A stretch of 13,428 nt of DNA from a bacterium (GTDB lineage Bacteria > Eremiobacterota > Eremiobacteria > Baltobacterales > Baltobacteraceae), in contig JAJXXM010000116.1 in NCBI GenBank assembly GCA_021781095.1, positions 1-13,428 on the forward strand, written 5' to 3'. The position numbers and the translations under genes were made by a program. Shown piece by piece: positions 1 through 7,662 of this stretch; position 1 is the first letter of the stretch, and every line of letters starts with the position of its first letter. The notes under the pieces were generated by a model, which ran no database searches, was not told the DNA's origin, and saw nothing but the letters and a program-made list of their open reading frames with translations.

Positions 1-51
1 GGCTGCGACGATCGCAGCGGCGCCGGTGACGAGGCGACGAAAAACGAGCAT
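1..51 (-). CDS. N-terminal fragment of an exported or membrane protein (cut by window edge)
   Basis: An ATG at 51-49 on the minus strand opens a frame that stays open for all 17 codons to the window edge. It is preceded by GGAG at 61-58 with a 6-nt spacer, a well-placed ribosome binding site. The visible peptide begins MLVFRRLVTGAAAIVAA: two arginines followed by a small hydrophobic Ala/Val stretch, as expected for the start of a signal peptide or membrane anchor. Nothing can be said about function. The gene lies downstream of tnaA on the same strand, beyond a possible terminator, so it may be a separate transcription unit. The call rests only on the ribosome binding site and the signal-like start. 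Confidence 0.45.
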   Translation of the reverse strand, partial: MLVFRRLVTGAAAIVAA

Positions 52-87
52 AGTGGGCTCCAGTAGGATGACGGGTGAGAAAGCGCA

Positions 88-104
88 CGGAGCCGATGGC
101 TCCG
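88..104 (-). terminator. possible intrinsic terminator after tnaA
   Basis: A perfect 7-bp inverted repeat (CGGAGCC / GGCTCCG) with a GAT loop starts 14 nt past the tnaA stop codon. On the minus-strand transcript it is followed by a weak pyrimidine-rich tract (CTTTCTC) rather than a clean U-run. The position fits a terminator, but the T-tract is poor, so efficiency is uncertain. Confidence 0.45.
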
Positions 105-118
105 AAAGCCTCATCCGG

Positions 119-1540
119 TTAGGGTTTGAGCTCCAATGCTCCTTCCGATAGAGGGCTCTCCTGGTGAAGCCGCTCGAAGCGAGCGGTGAAGTGGCGCAGG
201 GGCGGAGCCTGCCAGAGCATGCGCAGCCCCACGATCCGTTCGCGCCGCGCGTAGAGCTCCTCGCAGACCTCGCCGACGTAATCGATGTGGCTCTGCGTGT
301 AGACCCGGCGCGGAATCGCGAGGCGGACCAGTTCCATCGGGGCGGTGCGCTCCTCGCCGCTGAGCGGGTCGGTCGAGCCGAACATGACCGTGCCGATCTC
401 GACCGCGCGAATGCCGCCTTCGAGATAGAGCTCGCCGACGAGCGCTTGCCCCGGATACTCCTGCGGACGCAGGTGGGCGAGCATCGCGCCGGCATCGATG
501 TAGATGGCGTGCCCGCCGGGCGGCTGCACGATCGGAATGCCGATCTCGGTGAGGCGACGCCCCAAATACGCGGTCGAGGCGATACGGTAGTGGAGATAAT
601 CCTCGTCGAGCGCCTCGTTGAGCCCCGTCGCCATCGCTTCTAAATCGCGCCCCGCGAGGCCGCCGTAGGTGGTGAAGCCTTCGGTGAGGATCAGCAGGCG
701 CGATTCCGCACTCGCCAGCGCGGCATCGTTGCTCGCGAGAAATCCGCCGATGTTCACTAAGCCATCTTTCTTCGCCGACATCGTGCAGCCGTCGGCGTAG
801 GAGAAGAGTTCGCGCGCGATCTCGCGCGGCGAGCGCCCCGCATAGCCGGGCTCTCGTTCGCGAATGAACCAGCAGTTCTCCGCGTAACGACAGGCATCGA
901 TATAGAGCGGTATGCCGTGCTCGCGGCAGATTGCGTGAATCGCTTTGACGTTCGCCATCGAGACCGGCTGGCCGCCGCCGGAATTATTCGTGACCGTCAG
1001 CATGACCAACGGCACGCGCTTCGCGCCGACCTCGGCGACGAGCGCGCGCAGCGCCTCGACATCCATATTGCCTTTGAACGGATGCTGCGTCGCCGGGGAG
1101 CGCCCCTCGGGAATCGGCAGGTCGACGGCGCGCGCGCCGACGCTCTCGACGTGCGCGCGCGTGGTATCGAAGTGCGTGTTGTTCGGAACGACGTCGCCGG
1201 GTTTGCAGAGCGTCGTGAAGAGAATGCGCTCCGCCGCGCGTCCTTGATGCGTCGGCAACACGTGTTGGAAGCCGAAGATCTCGCGCACCGTTTCGGCGAA
1301 GCGGTAGAAGGAGCGCGCCCCGGCGTACGATTCGTCGCCGCGCATGATGGAGGCCCACTGGTCGGCGCTCATCGCACCGGTCCCACTATCGGTGAGGAGA
1401 TCGATCAGCACGTCCTCGGCGCGGAGTAAGAACGGGTTGAAGGCGGCCTCCCGTAGGTAGCCCTCGCGTTCCTCGCGCGTGGTCATGCGGATCGGTTCGA
1501 CGGATTTAATTCGAAATGGCTCGATAATCGACCGAGGCAT
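119..1540 (-). CDS. tnaA: tryptophanase (L-tryptophan indole-lyase), PLP-dependent
   Basis: This 473-aa beta-eliminating lyase would cleave L-tryptophan to indole, pyruvate and ammonia in the cytosol. Family hallmarks are the IDLLTDSGTGAMS segment (about residues 46-58), GDESYAG (68-74), THQGR (97-101), GGQPVSMAN (189-197) and the PLP lysine in SAKKD (K258). Tryptophanase and tyrosine phenol-lyase share this fold. Three specificity positions point to tryptophanase: Asp125 (E. coli TnaA Asp137; Thr in tyrosine phenol-lyase), Ile382 (TnaA Ile394; Arg381 in tyrosine phenol-lyase) and His450 (TnaA His463; Phe in tyrosine phenol-lyase). Length matches the family (E. coli 471 aa), with a short extra C-terminal tail. 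The ATG at 1540 was chosen because AAGGAG lies 5 nt upstream; a longer in-frame extension would run through the divergent maoC gene. There is no tnaC-like leader: only 31 nt separate it from maoC. Confidence 0.92.
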   Translation of the reverse strand: MPRSIIEPFRIKSVEPIRMTTREEREGYLREAAFNPFLLRAEDVLIDLLTDSGTGAMSADQWASIMRGDESYAGARSFYRFAETVREIFGFQHVLPTHQGRAAERILFTTLCKPGDVVPNNTHFDTTRAHVESVGARAVDLPIPEGRSPATQHPFKGNMDVEALRALVAEVGAKRVPLVMLTVTNNSGGGQPVSMANVKAIHAICREHGIPLYIDACRYAENCWFIREREPGYAGRSPREIARELFSYADGCTMSAKKDGLVNIGGFLASNDAALASAESRLLILTEGFTTYGGLAGRDLEAMATGLNEALDEDYLHYRIASTAYLGRRLTEIGIPIVQPPGGHAIYIDAGAMLAHLRPQEYPGQALVGELYLEGGIRAVEIGTVMFGSTDPLSGEERTAPMELVRLAIPRRVYTQSHIDYVGEVCEELYARRERIVGLRMLWQAPPLRHFTARFERLHQESPLSEGALELKP

Positions 1541-1571
1541 CGTGGCTCCTTTTGCGAAGAGAGATGGCGAA

Positions 1572-2126
1572 ATGGCAGCGAGAATCGTGCACGGTTTTTC
1601 CGGCCTCCGCGCGCTCGAAGGGATCGAACTCGTCTCGGCGCCATGGCTGCGCATCGACCAGCGACGGATCGATGCGTTCGCCGCCTGCACCGACGACCGC
1701 CAATGGATTCATGTCGATCCGGTCCGTGCGGCGAAGAGCGCGTACGGGGGCACCATCGCGCACGGCTATCTTCTGCTCGCGCTCGTTCCGGCGCTCTGGC
1801 ACCGCGCCTGCGATATTCGCGAGATCGGATCGGTGTTGAATTACGGGCTCGATCGCGTGCGTTTTCTCGCGCCGGTCCGTTCGGGTTCGCGCGTGCGCGC
1901 ACGATTTTCGATCTCCGGCGTCCGTGCCGCCGCTTCGGGGCTCCGCGTCGCCCTGCATGTCACGATCGAAGCGTTCGGCAGCGAGGAGCCCGTCTGCGTC
2001 GCCGATGCCATTTTGTTGTATCGCGCAGCGCCGGCTATACCCGAACAAGCAGAGCGTCCCAACGGCGTAAGTCGGCGATCGAGCGGTGCTCCTCGTCGGG
2101 ATCGGCGATCTTCCAGCGCTCGATAA
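1572..2126 (+). CDS. MaoC-like (R)-specific enoyl-CoA hydratase
   Basis: This 184-aa hot-dog-fold protein belongs to the MaoC/NodN dehydratase family, which hydrates trans-2-enoyl-CoA to (R)-3-hydroxyacyl-CoA or catalyses the reverse. The hydratase motif Asp-x4-His is intact as Asp42 and His47 within DDRQWIHVD (41-49), followed by YGGTIAHGYLL (58-68), which normally lies along the acyl-CoA site. The core ends near residue 154. The last 30 residues are Arg/Ser-rich, and this tail plus the end of the core is antisense to the 3' end of the hemerythrin gene, so the tail may have no structural role. The ATG at 1572 matches the usual N-terminus of the family; longer starts would enter tnaA, and the ribosome binding site is weak. 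It is the only complete plus-strand gene, so it is not part of the benzoyl-CoA operon. Its acyl-CoA substrate is unknown. Confidence 0.82.
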   Translation: MAARIVHGFSGLRALEGIELVSAPWLRIDQRRIDAFAACTDDRQWIHVDPVRAAKSAYGGTIAHGYLLLALVPALWHRACDIREIGSVLNYGLDRVRFLAPVRSGSRVRARFSISGVRAAASGLRVALHVTIEAFGSEEPVCVADAILLYRAAPAIPEQAERPNGVSRRSSGAPRRDRRSSSAR

Positions 2127-2574
2127 CTTCGCGTTCGATCTCGGCGAATCGCGCCGCAAGGTCGCTACCCGAGAAATCGTCGAGCGCTTGTTCGATCGAA
2201 AGGAAGACCGCCTCGTTCTCCCGCGCGATGTGCTCGCGCAGGTATGCAATGAAGCTTCGCAACTCGGCGATCCCCGATTGCCCTCGCTCGCGCGCGCAGA
2301 CGACGGCGCGCACGAGTCCGCGTCCTTCTTCGTGCTGTTCGTTCAACAAGAGTGCGAAGCCGCTTAACCACGGATGGGCCTCGGTGGCGCGAAAGAGCGC
2401 ACGCTCTTCCTTTCCGTGATGGTTGGCATCGATGAAGATGTGGATGAACGCCAAGAGCTCGTCGAGGTATTCGGGCGAGAGCTCTTCCCCTGCCGCACTC
2501 CGTTGCTCGAAACGATCGAAGACGTCGAGTATGCGGCGATGCTCGTCGCGAAGGACGTCGAGTGCGCCGGTCAC
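2035..2574 (-). CDS. hemerythrin-like domain protein, last gene of the bzd operon
   Basis: This 179-aa protein contains a hemerythrin HHE domain (about residues 5-130), a four-helix bundle with an oxo-bridged di-iron site that binds or reacts with O2 or NO. Candidate iron ligands are His12 in DEHRRI, His45, His52 or His53 and Glu56 in ANHHGKEE, His81 in NEQHEEG, and His115 plus Glu119 in REHIARE. There is no signal peptide or membrane segment, so it is cytosolic. The start is GTG at 2574, overlapping the bzdQ stop as GTGA, which implies translational coupling; a much longer open frame upstream is a shadow of bzdQ. Its place at the end of an operon for an O2-sensitive reductase suggests O2 scavenging or sensing (inference). 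The C-terminal 50 residues lie beyond the hemerythrin fold and have no recognised motif. Confidence 0.88.
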   Translation of the reverse strand: MTGALDVLRDEHRRILDVFDRFEQRSAAGEELSPEYLDELLAFIHIFIDANHHGKEERALFRATEAHPWLSGFALLLNEQHEEGRGLVRAVVCARERGQSGIAELRSFIAYLREHIARENEAVFLSIEQALDDFSGSDLAARFAEIEREVIERWKIADPDEEHRSIADLRRWDALLVRV

Positions 2575-3362
2575 GCAGCGCTCTTCTCGATCCGTCGCTT
2601 CGAGAGTAGCGCTGCGCCGAGTGCGCCGGCCATCTCCGGCTGCGGCGCGCAGTTGATCGGCACCTCGAGCGCCTCTTGGAGCGCGCGAATCATTCCCGCC
2701 TGGTAGCCCATGCCGCCGACGAGCGTCACTTCCTCTTCGATGCCGATGCGTTTGACCAGCAGCACCGCACGCTCCGCGAGCGACTGGTGAACGCCGCGCA
2801 AAATGTTCTCGCGCGTCTCGCCCCGGCTGACGTGGTTGATAATCTCCGATTCCGCCAGCACGGCGCAGACGCTCGAGATCGCGACCGGATTCTCGCCGTT
2901 CATCGAAAGGCCGCCGACCTCCGCGAGCTCGGTTTCGAGATACTTGGCAGCGCGCTCGACGAAGCCACCGGCTCCGGCGGCGCATTTTTCGTTCGATTTG
3001 AATTCGCGGACGCGCCCGCCCGGTGCGATCTTCACCGCGCGCGAACTCTGCGCCCCGATATCGAGAACGCAGCGCGTTCCGGGGAAGAGCGCGGCCGCCC
3101 CGTACGCCGCCGCGGTTACTTCCGTGAGTTGGAGATCGCGTTCGGGGTAGCTCGAGCGGCCGAAGCCCGTCGTCGCGATATAGTGGAGGTCGCCGCGCTC
3201 GGCGCCGATGCTCGCGAGCGCTTCGTCGACGGCGCGGTCGACGAGTTCGATCAACGGCGGGCGCGTGCGCGTCGTATGTGCGTGGAGCTGCTTCCCGTCA
3301 CGATCGATGAGCACCACCTTCGTGCTGCGCGAGCCCAAATCGACGCCGGCAATGATCTGCAT
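2571..3362 (-). CDS. bzdQ: benzoyl-CoA reductase ATPase subunit, BzdQ/BcrD type
   Basis: This 263-aa protein is a BadF/BadG/BcrA/BcrD-family ATPase with the ASKHA fold. It hydrolyses ATP to push electrons from a [4Fe-4S] cluster into the catalytic subunits of class I benzoyl-CoA reductase. Visible motifs are DLGSRSTK (phosphate-1, residues 8-15), DIGAQSSRAVK (101-111), the cluster cysteine in NEKCAAGAG (Cys127), the second in SSVCAVLAESE (Cys166), and LVGGMG (214-219). Cys127 and Cys166 have the spacing of the HgdC cluster ligands. The Arg in DIGAQSSR and the CAVLAE...INHVSRG stretch resemble BcrD/BadG, which supports the delta-subunit assignment, as does its position as fourth reductase gene. 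ATG at 3362 has AAAGGAG 7 nt upstream and follows the bzdP stop by 12 nt. Its own stop overlaps the hemerythrin start. Confidence 0.88.
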   Translation of the reverse strand: MQIIAGVDLGSRSTKVVLIDRDGKQLHAHTTRTRPPLIELVDRAVDEALASIGAERGDLHYIATTGFGRSSYPERDLQLTEVTAAAYGAAALFPGTRCVLDIGAQSSRAVKIAPGGRVREFKSNEKCAAGAGGFVERAAKYLETELAEVGGLSMNGENPVAISSVCAVLAESEIINHVSRGETRENILRGVHQSLAERAVLLVKRIGIEEEVTLVGGMGYQAGMIRALQEALEVPINCAPQPEMAGALGAALLSKRRIEKSAA

Positions 3363-3374
3363 CTGCGTTCTCCT

Positions 3375-4169
3375 TTACGAAGCGGCGGCGGCCGAGAGTG
3401 CGTGTTCGAGTGCAAACACCGCAGCACCGATCGCGCCCATGTAGTGTGAATCGGGGCTCACGTTGAGCGGGGCTCCGAGCTTCTCTTCGAGCATCTTCAC
3501 CATGCCGACGTTGAGCGATACGCCGCCGGTGAACGTATAGTTCGGTTTCAGGCCGACGCGCCGAACGAGCGCGATCGTTCGCGCCGCGATCGCGCTGTGG
3601 ATGCCGCCGAGAATATCCTCGGTCTTCTTTCCCTGCGCGACGTACGACATGATGTCGGATTCGACGAAGACCGTGCAAACGGTCGAGAGGCGCACGGGAT
3701 TGCGCGCTTGCAGCGAGATCGCGCCGATTTCGTCGAGCGAGAGGCCGAGCGTTTCGGCGGCGGTGGAGAGAAAACGCCCCGTCCCGGCGGCGCACTTATC
3801 GTTCATAACGAAATCGACGACCTCGCCGTTCTGAACGCTGATGCCCTTCGCATCTTGGCCGCCCATATCGATCACGGTCGCGGTATCGGGGAAGAGCAAG
3901 CTCGCGCCCTTGGCGTGACAGGTGATCTCGGTGATCTGCAGATCGCCGAACGAGACTTTGAAGCGGCCGTACCCGGTGCCCACGACGCAGAGCACGTCCT
4001 CGCGGGCGATGCCGCCGGCGGCGAGCACCGCTTCGTAGCCGCGCTCGCCGGCGCGGGTGATGTTCGCCCCGGTATCGGTGAGCGCGCGCGCGACGATCTG
4101 CTTGTTTTCGTCGATGATGATGCACTTGGTCTGCGTCGAGCCGACGTCGATGCCCGCTGCATATTTCAT
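3375..4169 (-). CDS. bzdP: benzoyl-CoA reductase ATPase subunit, BzdP/BcrA type
   Basis: This 264-aa ASKHA ATPase is paralogous to the next gene and is the expected partner in the reductase's ATP-driven electron-activating module. It keeps the canonical activator motifs: DVGSTQTK (8-15), [10 protein letters not shown] (101-110), [11 protein letters not shown] with Cys126, [11 protein letters not shown] with Cys165, and FTGGVSLN (213-220). The two Cys would supply ligands for the [4Fe-4S] cluster shared across the ATPase pair. At 264 aa it matches the short BzdP form; Thauera BcrA is about 438 aa, which argues for an Azoarcus-type enzyme. ATG at 4169 overlaps the bzdO stop as ATGA, and AAGGAG sits 7 nt upstream inside bzdO. 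Taken alone it could also be a 2-hydroxyacyl-CoA dehydratase activator, but two ATPases beside two HgdB-like subunits plus dch and had make benzoyl-CoA reductase much more likely. Confidence 0.88.
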   Translation of the reverse strand: MKYAAGIDVGSTQTKCIIIDENKQIVARALTDTGANITRAGERGYEAVLAAGGIAREDVLCVVGTGYGRFKVSFGDLQITEITCHAKGASLLFPDTATVIDMGGQDAKGISVQNGEVVDFVMNDKCAAGTGRFLSTAAETLGLSLDEIGAISLQARNPVRLSTVCTVFVESDIMSYVAQGKKTEDILGGIHSAIAARTIALVRRVGLKPNYTFTGGVSLNVGMVKMLEEKLGAPLNVSPDSHYMGAIGAAVFALEHALSAAAAS

Positions 4170-5431
4170 GCCGTTACTCCTTCTCGTGTCGGGCGATGGG
4201 CGATGGATTCGAAGAACGCGTCGATGCGGTTGCGCATCTGCGCCTCCGAGAAATAGCGTGGATCTTCAAGATCGGATTCCACGAGCAACGTCGGCACGCC
4301 GCGCTTGGTGAAATATTCGCGCATATCGCCCTGCCCGGCGGAGAACAGGCGGCAGCTCTTCACCGAATGGATGATGAGGGCGTTCGCGTTCCACTCCTCG
4401 AGGTAGCGTTCGATCTGTTCGTAACGCTGCAAGAAGTTGCGGTTGGTGAGGTTCCACTCCAGAAGGTGGCGCGCGATCGATTCCAACGGATGGTCGGGAT
4501 CGTGGGTGAAGCCGAATTCCCAGAGCCCGCCGACGGTGGAGTAGGTCGAGGCGACGGCGACCGCGTCCCAGCGCGAGAACATATCGCGGAACGCTCGAAG
4601 GTGCGGCCAGGGCGGCGGCCCCTCGATCACGTAGCGGAAGCGCTCTTTTTCGAGCGGCCCGACGCCGGCCTCGGCCTTCGCGAGCAGTTCGGCGTATGCG
4701 GTCTCGAAAAATTCGAGCCCCTGCGGCGTGCCGCGCAGGCAATAGAGCGGCGCCATCATGGTGACGGAATCGAAATAGGCGTCGTAGGGCGCCGGGGTGC
4801 GCTTGGTGAGATGTTTGATTTTCGCCCAGAGATCGCCGGTGAGCGACGAGAGGCGCACCGCCTCGCGGAGCTTTTCTTCGTTGAGCTTGCGCCCGGTAAT
4901 CTCTTCGCAACGCCCGATGAGGTGGTGGAGCTGGCGCAGGACGTAGGCGATATCTTCTTTCGACGGTTTCCCGGAGGCCGTTCGAATGAACGGAATATCG
5001 AGCTGGAACGCCGATTGCCCGGTGAATTCTGCGAGGTGCCCGAACCAATCGAGATAGACGTTGCAGCCGACGTAATTGCACAGCAGGAGCGATGGTTCGG
5101 GGATCGTGGCGAAGGGCGTCTGCCGCCCACCGAAATACATCCCGATATCGGCTTTGACGTAGGCGCAATTATCCGACGAGTAGCCCATGAATTCGGCGGA
5201 CTGAATGAATGGCAGCGACTGTTTGCGCACCGCGAGTTGCAGCGCGTTGACCTCCGGAAAGACCGGAAGAATATCGAACGCGCGCAGCAGCTCCACCGGG
5301 TTCCCGCCGATCAGCAGATACGCAGCGGGGACGCCGCTGCCGTTCGCCGATGCGGTAAGCGCCGCATAGTACTCCGACATCAGCTCTTTTTGCAGATGGT
5401 GAAGCTTTCCCTGATAGTGGGTCTCGGTCAT
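4166..5431 (-). CDS. bzdO: benzoyl-CoA reductase catalytic subunit, BzdO/BcrB type
   Basis: This 421-aa protein belongs to the 2-hydroxyacyl-CoA dehydratase D-component (HgdB) family. As the larger catalytic subunit of class I benzoyl-CoA reductase it would help bind benzoyl-CoA and a [4Fe-4S] cluster for ring reduction to cyclohexa-1,5-diene-1-carbonyl-CoA. Visible traits are an N-terminal [14 protein letters not shown] region (39-52), conserved cysteines at SSDNCAYVK (Cys89), CNYVGCN (Cys118, Cys123) and VKSCRLFS (Cys360), the EGPPPWP motif (270-276), and the C-terminal [14 protein letters not shown] segment (385-398) typical of the family. ATG at 5431 was chosen because TAGGAG lies 8 nt upstream; the G-A-rich site includes the bzdN stop codon. 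The gap to bzdN is 11 nt and its stop overlaps bzdP. Which Cys are true ligands cannot be proven from sequence. Confidence 0.88.
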   Translation of the reverse strand: MTETHYQGKLHHLQKELMSEYYAALTASANGSGVPAAYLLIGGNPVELLRAFDILPVFPEVNALQLAVRKQSLPFIQSAEFMGYSSDNCAYVKADIGMYFGGRQTPFATIPEPSLLLCNYVGCNVYLDWFGHLAEFTGQSAFQLDIPFIRTASGKPSKEDIAYVLRQLHHLIGRCEEITGRKLNEEKLREAVRLSSLTGDLWAKIKHLTKRTPAPYDAYFDSVTMMAPLYCLRGTPQGLEFFETAYAELLAKAEAGVGPLEKERFRYVIEGPPPWPHLRAFRDMFSRWDAVAVASTYSTVGGLWEFGFTHDPDHPLESIARHLLEWNLTNRNFLQRYEQIERYLEEWNANALIIHSVKSCRLFSAGQGDMREYFTKRGVPTLLVESDLEDPRYFSEAQMRNRIDAFFESIAHRPTREGVTA

Positions 5432-5442
5432 CGCACGTACTC

Positions 5443-6621
5443 CTAATCGAAAAGAAGGGACTCGACGAACGTTTCGATCTCGCCTTTGATCCGATCGAAC
5501 ATCCACATTTTTTCTTCGAACTCCAAGAAGAGATGCGGGATGCCGGCTTCTTGCAACGTCTTGCGGTAGGTCGGATAAGCGAAGAGGGATGGTTCGCAAA
5601 ATTTCGCGCAGAGCACGATGACGGCATCGGCTCGGTGCGAGCGGGCGCGCTCGACGAGAAGGCGAGCGGGCGAAACGCGCATGTCGTGCTTCACGGGCGA
5701 CGGCAGCGAGGCATCGAGGTAGGCTTCGGCGAGCGCGAGCAGCGGGTCGCCGGTGTTTTCGGGGACGTCGCCGGTAAACCAGCGGCGACCGATGAGAAAA
5801 TCGTCATCGACGAGATAGCAGCCCGCGTCTTCGATCGCCGCGATTAAATCGAGCGGCGGTTGTTCGCAGAACGATCCGGTGAGCACGACGCGAATGCGGT
5901 CGCGCTCCCGTCCTTCGCGCGTCGCGGCGGCGTGCAATGCGTCGGCGAGCAACTCGGCGTGCTCTTCGGGCGGCAGGAGATGGCCGACGCGGACGAGCGG
6001 ATAGAGCTCGCGCGTGCGCAACAAGTGCGGGGAATCGCGCCGTAGTGCGTAGAGGCGACGGATCGTATCGCGAACGCGATTGTAGATGCGAATCGCCGCG
6101 CGGAGATCCTCGGTCGTCATGCTCCGCCCACTCAGCTCGGCGGCGAAGCGCGCGACGCGCTCGTACTCGTCGCGGAGATACCGCGGTGCCTCTTCGGCCT
6201 CGAAATTCTGCGGAAAGTGGATGTATTCGACCGGGGTGTTCGGGAAGTTGCGCGAGTAGACGCTCGCGAGATTGCGAGCGGGGTCGCATATGGAATGGAA
6301 GACGACGCCGTCGAGATCGTCGAGCAGCCCGGTCATCCCTTGCTCGAGCGTGCTTTTGATGATGGAACAGATGAACGATTGAAAGCGCGAGTCGGCGTGC
6401 GCGATCTCCATGCGGTTGCCGCCGCCCGCGAGCCCGACCGGTAGCACGCCGGAGGCGTAAAAAACTTCGGCGGGCGTATAGACCGGGAAGCACCCGATCG
6501 CCGCGCGATTCGGAGCGGCGTTCTTCCAAGCGACGGCGGGTGCGAAGCCGGGCTCTTCGATGAGGCGATCGCAACGCTCGACGAGTGCATCGATGGTTGG
6601 AGAGAGGGTCTGCGTGCTCAT
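5443..6621 (-). CDS. bzdN: benzoyl-CoA reductase catalytic subunit, BzdN/BcrC type
   Basis: This 392-aa HgdB-family protein is the smaller catalytic partner of BzdO. The N-terminal half has the family signature GCFPVYTPAEVFYASGVLPV (43-62), then FICSIIKS (Cys85) and HSICDPARN (Cys112). The C-terminal half carries LTGSFCE (Cys252) and LCAKFCEPSLF (Cys338, Cys342), near the usual cluster or active-site region, and ends in FLEFEEKMW (365-373). Length fits BcrC/BzdN (about 380-390 aa). ATG at 6621 follows AGGAAGG with suitable spacing and lies 12 nt past the had stop. The order N-O-P-Q here is the same as in Azoarcus. The alternative, a 2-hydroxyacyl-CoA dehydratase subunit, is less likely given the downstream-pathway genes upstream in the same operon. 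Confidence 0.88.
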   Translation of the reverse strand: MSTQTLSPTIDALVERCDRLIEEPGFAPAVAWKNAAPNRAAIGCFPVYTPAEVFYASGVLPVGLAGGGNRMEIAHADSRFQSFICSIIKSTLEQGMTGLLDDLDGVVFHSICDPARNLASVYSRNFPNTPVEYIHFPQNFEAEEAPRYLRDEYERVARFAAELSGRSMTTEDLRAAIRIYNRVRDTIRRLYALRRDSPHLLRTRELYPLVRVGHLLPPEEHAELLADALHAAATREGRERDRIRVVLTGSFCEQPPLDLIAAIEDAGCYLVDDDFLIGRRWFTGDVPENTGDPLLALAEAYLDASLPSPVKHDMRVSPARLLVERARSHRADAVIVLCAKFCEPSLFAYPTYRKTLQEAGIPHLFLEFEEKMWMFDRIKGEIETFVESLLFD

Positions 6622-6633
6622 AGCGCTTCCTTC

Positions 6634-7662
6634 CTATTGCGAGGGAACGACGATCGTACGCAGGCCGATGCCGGCGCGTAAAAAGTCGAGGCCGCGATTG
6701 ATATCTTGGAGCGAGACGCGTTCGCTCACCAATTCCGTGATGCGAATGCGCCCGCGCCGCGCGAGTTCGATGATGCGCGGATAATCGACGGGGCGGCAGC
6801 CGAGCGAGCCGCGGATCTCCAATTCGGTAAACATCACTTTGCCCGCCGGAATCTCCGCCGGTTCCGAGCAGAAACCGACGACGACGATGCGGCCGCCGCG
6901 CCGAACGCTCTCGATTGCGGTGCGAACCGTCTTGGGATTGCCGATCGCTTCGAAGGCGATGTCGGCGCCGCCGTCGGTCGCACGGCGCACCGCGCGCGCG
7001 ACGTCGGGTGCGGCGCTCGCGTCGATAACGTGAGCGGCACCGAATTGCAGCGCGAATTCCAAACGCTCGGGTTTCATATCGACCGCCCACACCTCGGCGC
7101 CCGCGGCGACGGCGATCTGAATGACGTTGATTCCGACGCCGCCGCAGCCGAAGACGACCACGCGGTCTCCGGGGCGCACCTCCCCGCGATTGACGACGGC
7201 GTGATAGGGCGTCGAGACGGCGTCGGCGATGAGGCAGGCTTCGATGAGCGGCAGCTCCGGCGGGAGCGACAAGACGTCTTTTGCCGGGACTTTGAGAAAT
7301 TCGGCGTAGGCGCCGTCGATATGGTTGCCGAGCATCACGCCGTTCGCGCAGATGTTTTCGCGCCCGCGTCGGCAGGCTTCGCAGCGGCCGCAGGAGAGGA
7401 CGGCGGGAACGAGCACGCGATCGCCGACGTGCCGTTCGGTAACGCCATCGCCGACGGCGAAGACCGTTCCGGAGGCCTCGTGCCCGAGAACCAAGGGCGG
7501 CGGCGCGAAGGTCGGCACGCCGTGATCGATATAGTGCAGATCGGTGTGGCAGAGGCCGCACGCCGCAACTTTTATGACGATCTCGCCGTACTCGGGGACC
7601 GGAATCGGGCGCTCTTGGATTTCGAGCGGCCGATTCGGCCCGATGAAAACCGCGGCTTTCAT
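6634..7662 (-). CDS. had: zinc alcohol dehydrogenase, likely 6-hydroxycyclohex-1-ene-1-carbonyl-CoA dehydrogenase
   Basis: This 342-aa medium-chain zinc dehydrogenase would oxidise 6-hydroxycyclohex-1-ene-1-carbonyl-CoA to the 6-oxo compound with NAD+. Catalytic zinc candidates are Cys38 in GLCHTD and His61-Glu62 in LGHEASG. The structural zinc site is complete (Cys91, Cys94, Cys97, Cys105). The Rossmann motif GCGGVG (172-177) is followed by Asp195 at the end of the second strand, which favours NAD over NADP. The protein alone would only be called a zinc-dependent alcohol dehydrogenase. Its placement between an Oah-like hydrolase and bzdN makes the Had/BzdX role the best call. Length is slightly below Thauera Had (about 368 aa). 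ATG at 7662 overlaps the upstream stop as ATGA. Confidence 0.82.
   Translation of the reverse strand: MKAAVFIGPNRPLEIQERPIPVPEYGEIVIKVAACGLCHTDLHYIDHGVPTFAPPPLVLGHEASGTVFAVGDGVTERHVGDRVLVPAVLSCGRCEACRRGRENICANGVMLGNHIDGAYAEFLKVPAKDVLSLPPELPLIEACLIADAVSTPYHAVVNRGEVRPGDRVVVFGCGGVGINVIQIAVAAGAEVWAVDMKPERLEFALQFGAAHVIDASAAPDVARAVRRATDGGADIAFEAIGNPKTVRTAIESVRRGGRIVVVGFCSEPAEIPAGKVMFTELEIRGSLGCRPVDYPRIIELARRGRIRITELVSERVSLQDINRGLDFLRAGIGLRTIVVPSQ

Noticed and set aside
119..1540. Tyrosine phenol-lyase
   Set aside because: The substrate-determining positions (Asp125, Ile382, His450) match tryptophanase instead of the Thr, Arg and Phe of tyrosine phenol-lyase.
2575..2985. N-terminal extension of the hemerythrin gene
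   Set aside because: The extension is a shadow of bzdQ; the domain begins right after the GTG at 2574.
4196..5446. 416-codon open frame on the plus strand
   Set aside because: It is antisense to bzdO, whose family motifs and ribosome binding site are clear; the plus-strand translation is Arg/Glu-rich with no recognisable domain, as expected for a high-GC shadow frame.
2571..6621. (R)-2-hydroxyacyl-CoA dehydratase with activator
   Set aside because: That system has one activator gene; here two distinct ATPases, both BcrC- and BcrB-like subunits and the dch/had/oah genes in the same operon fit benzoyl-CoA reductase better.
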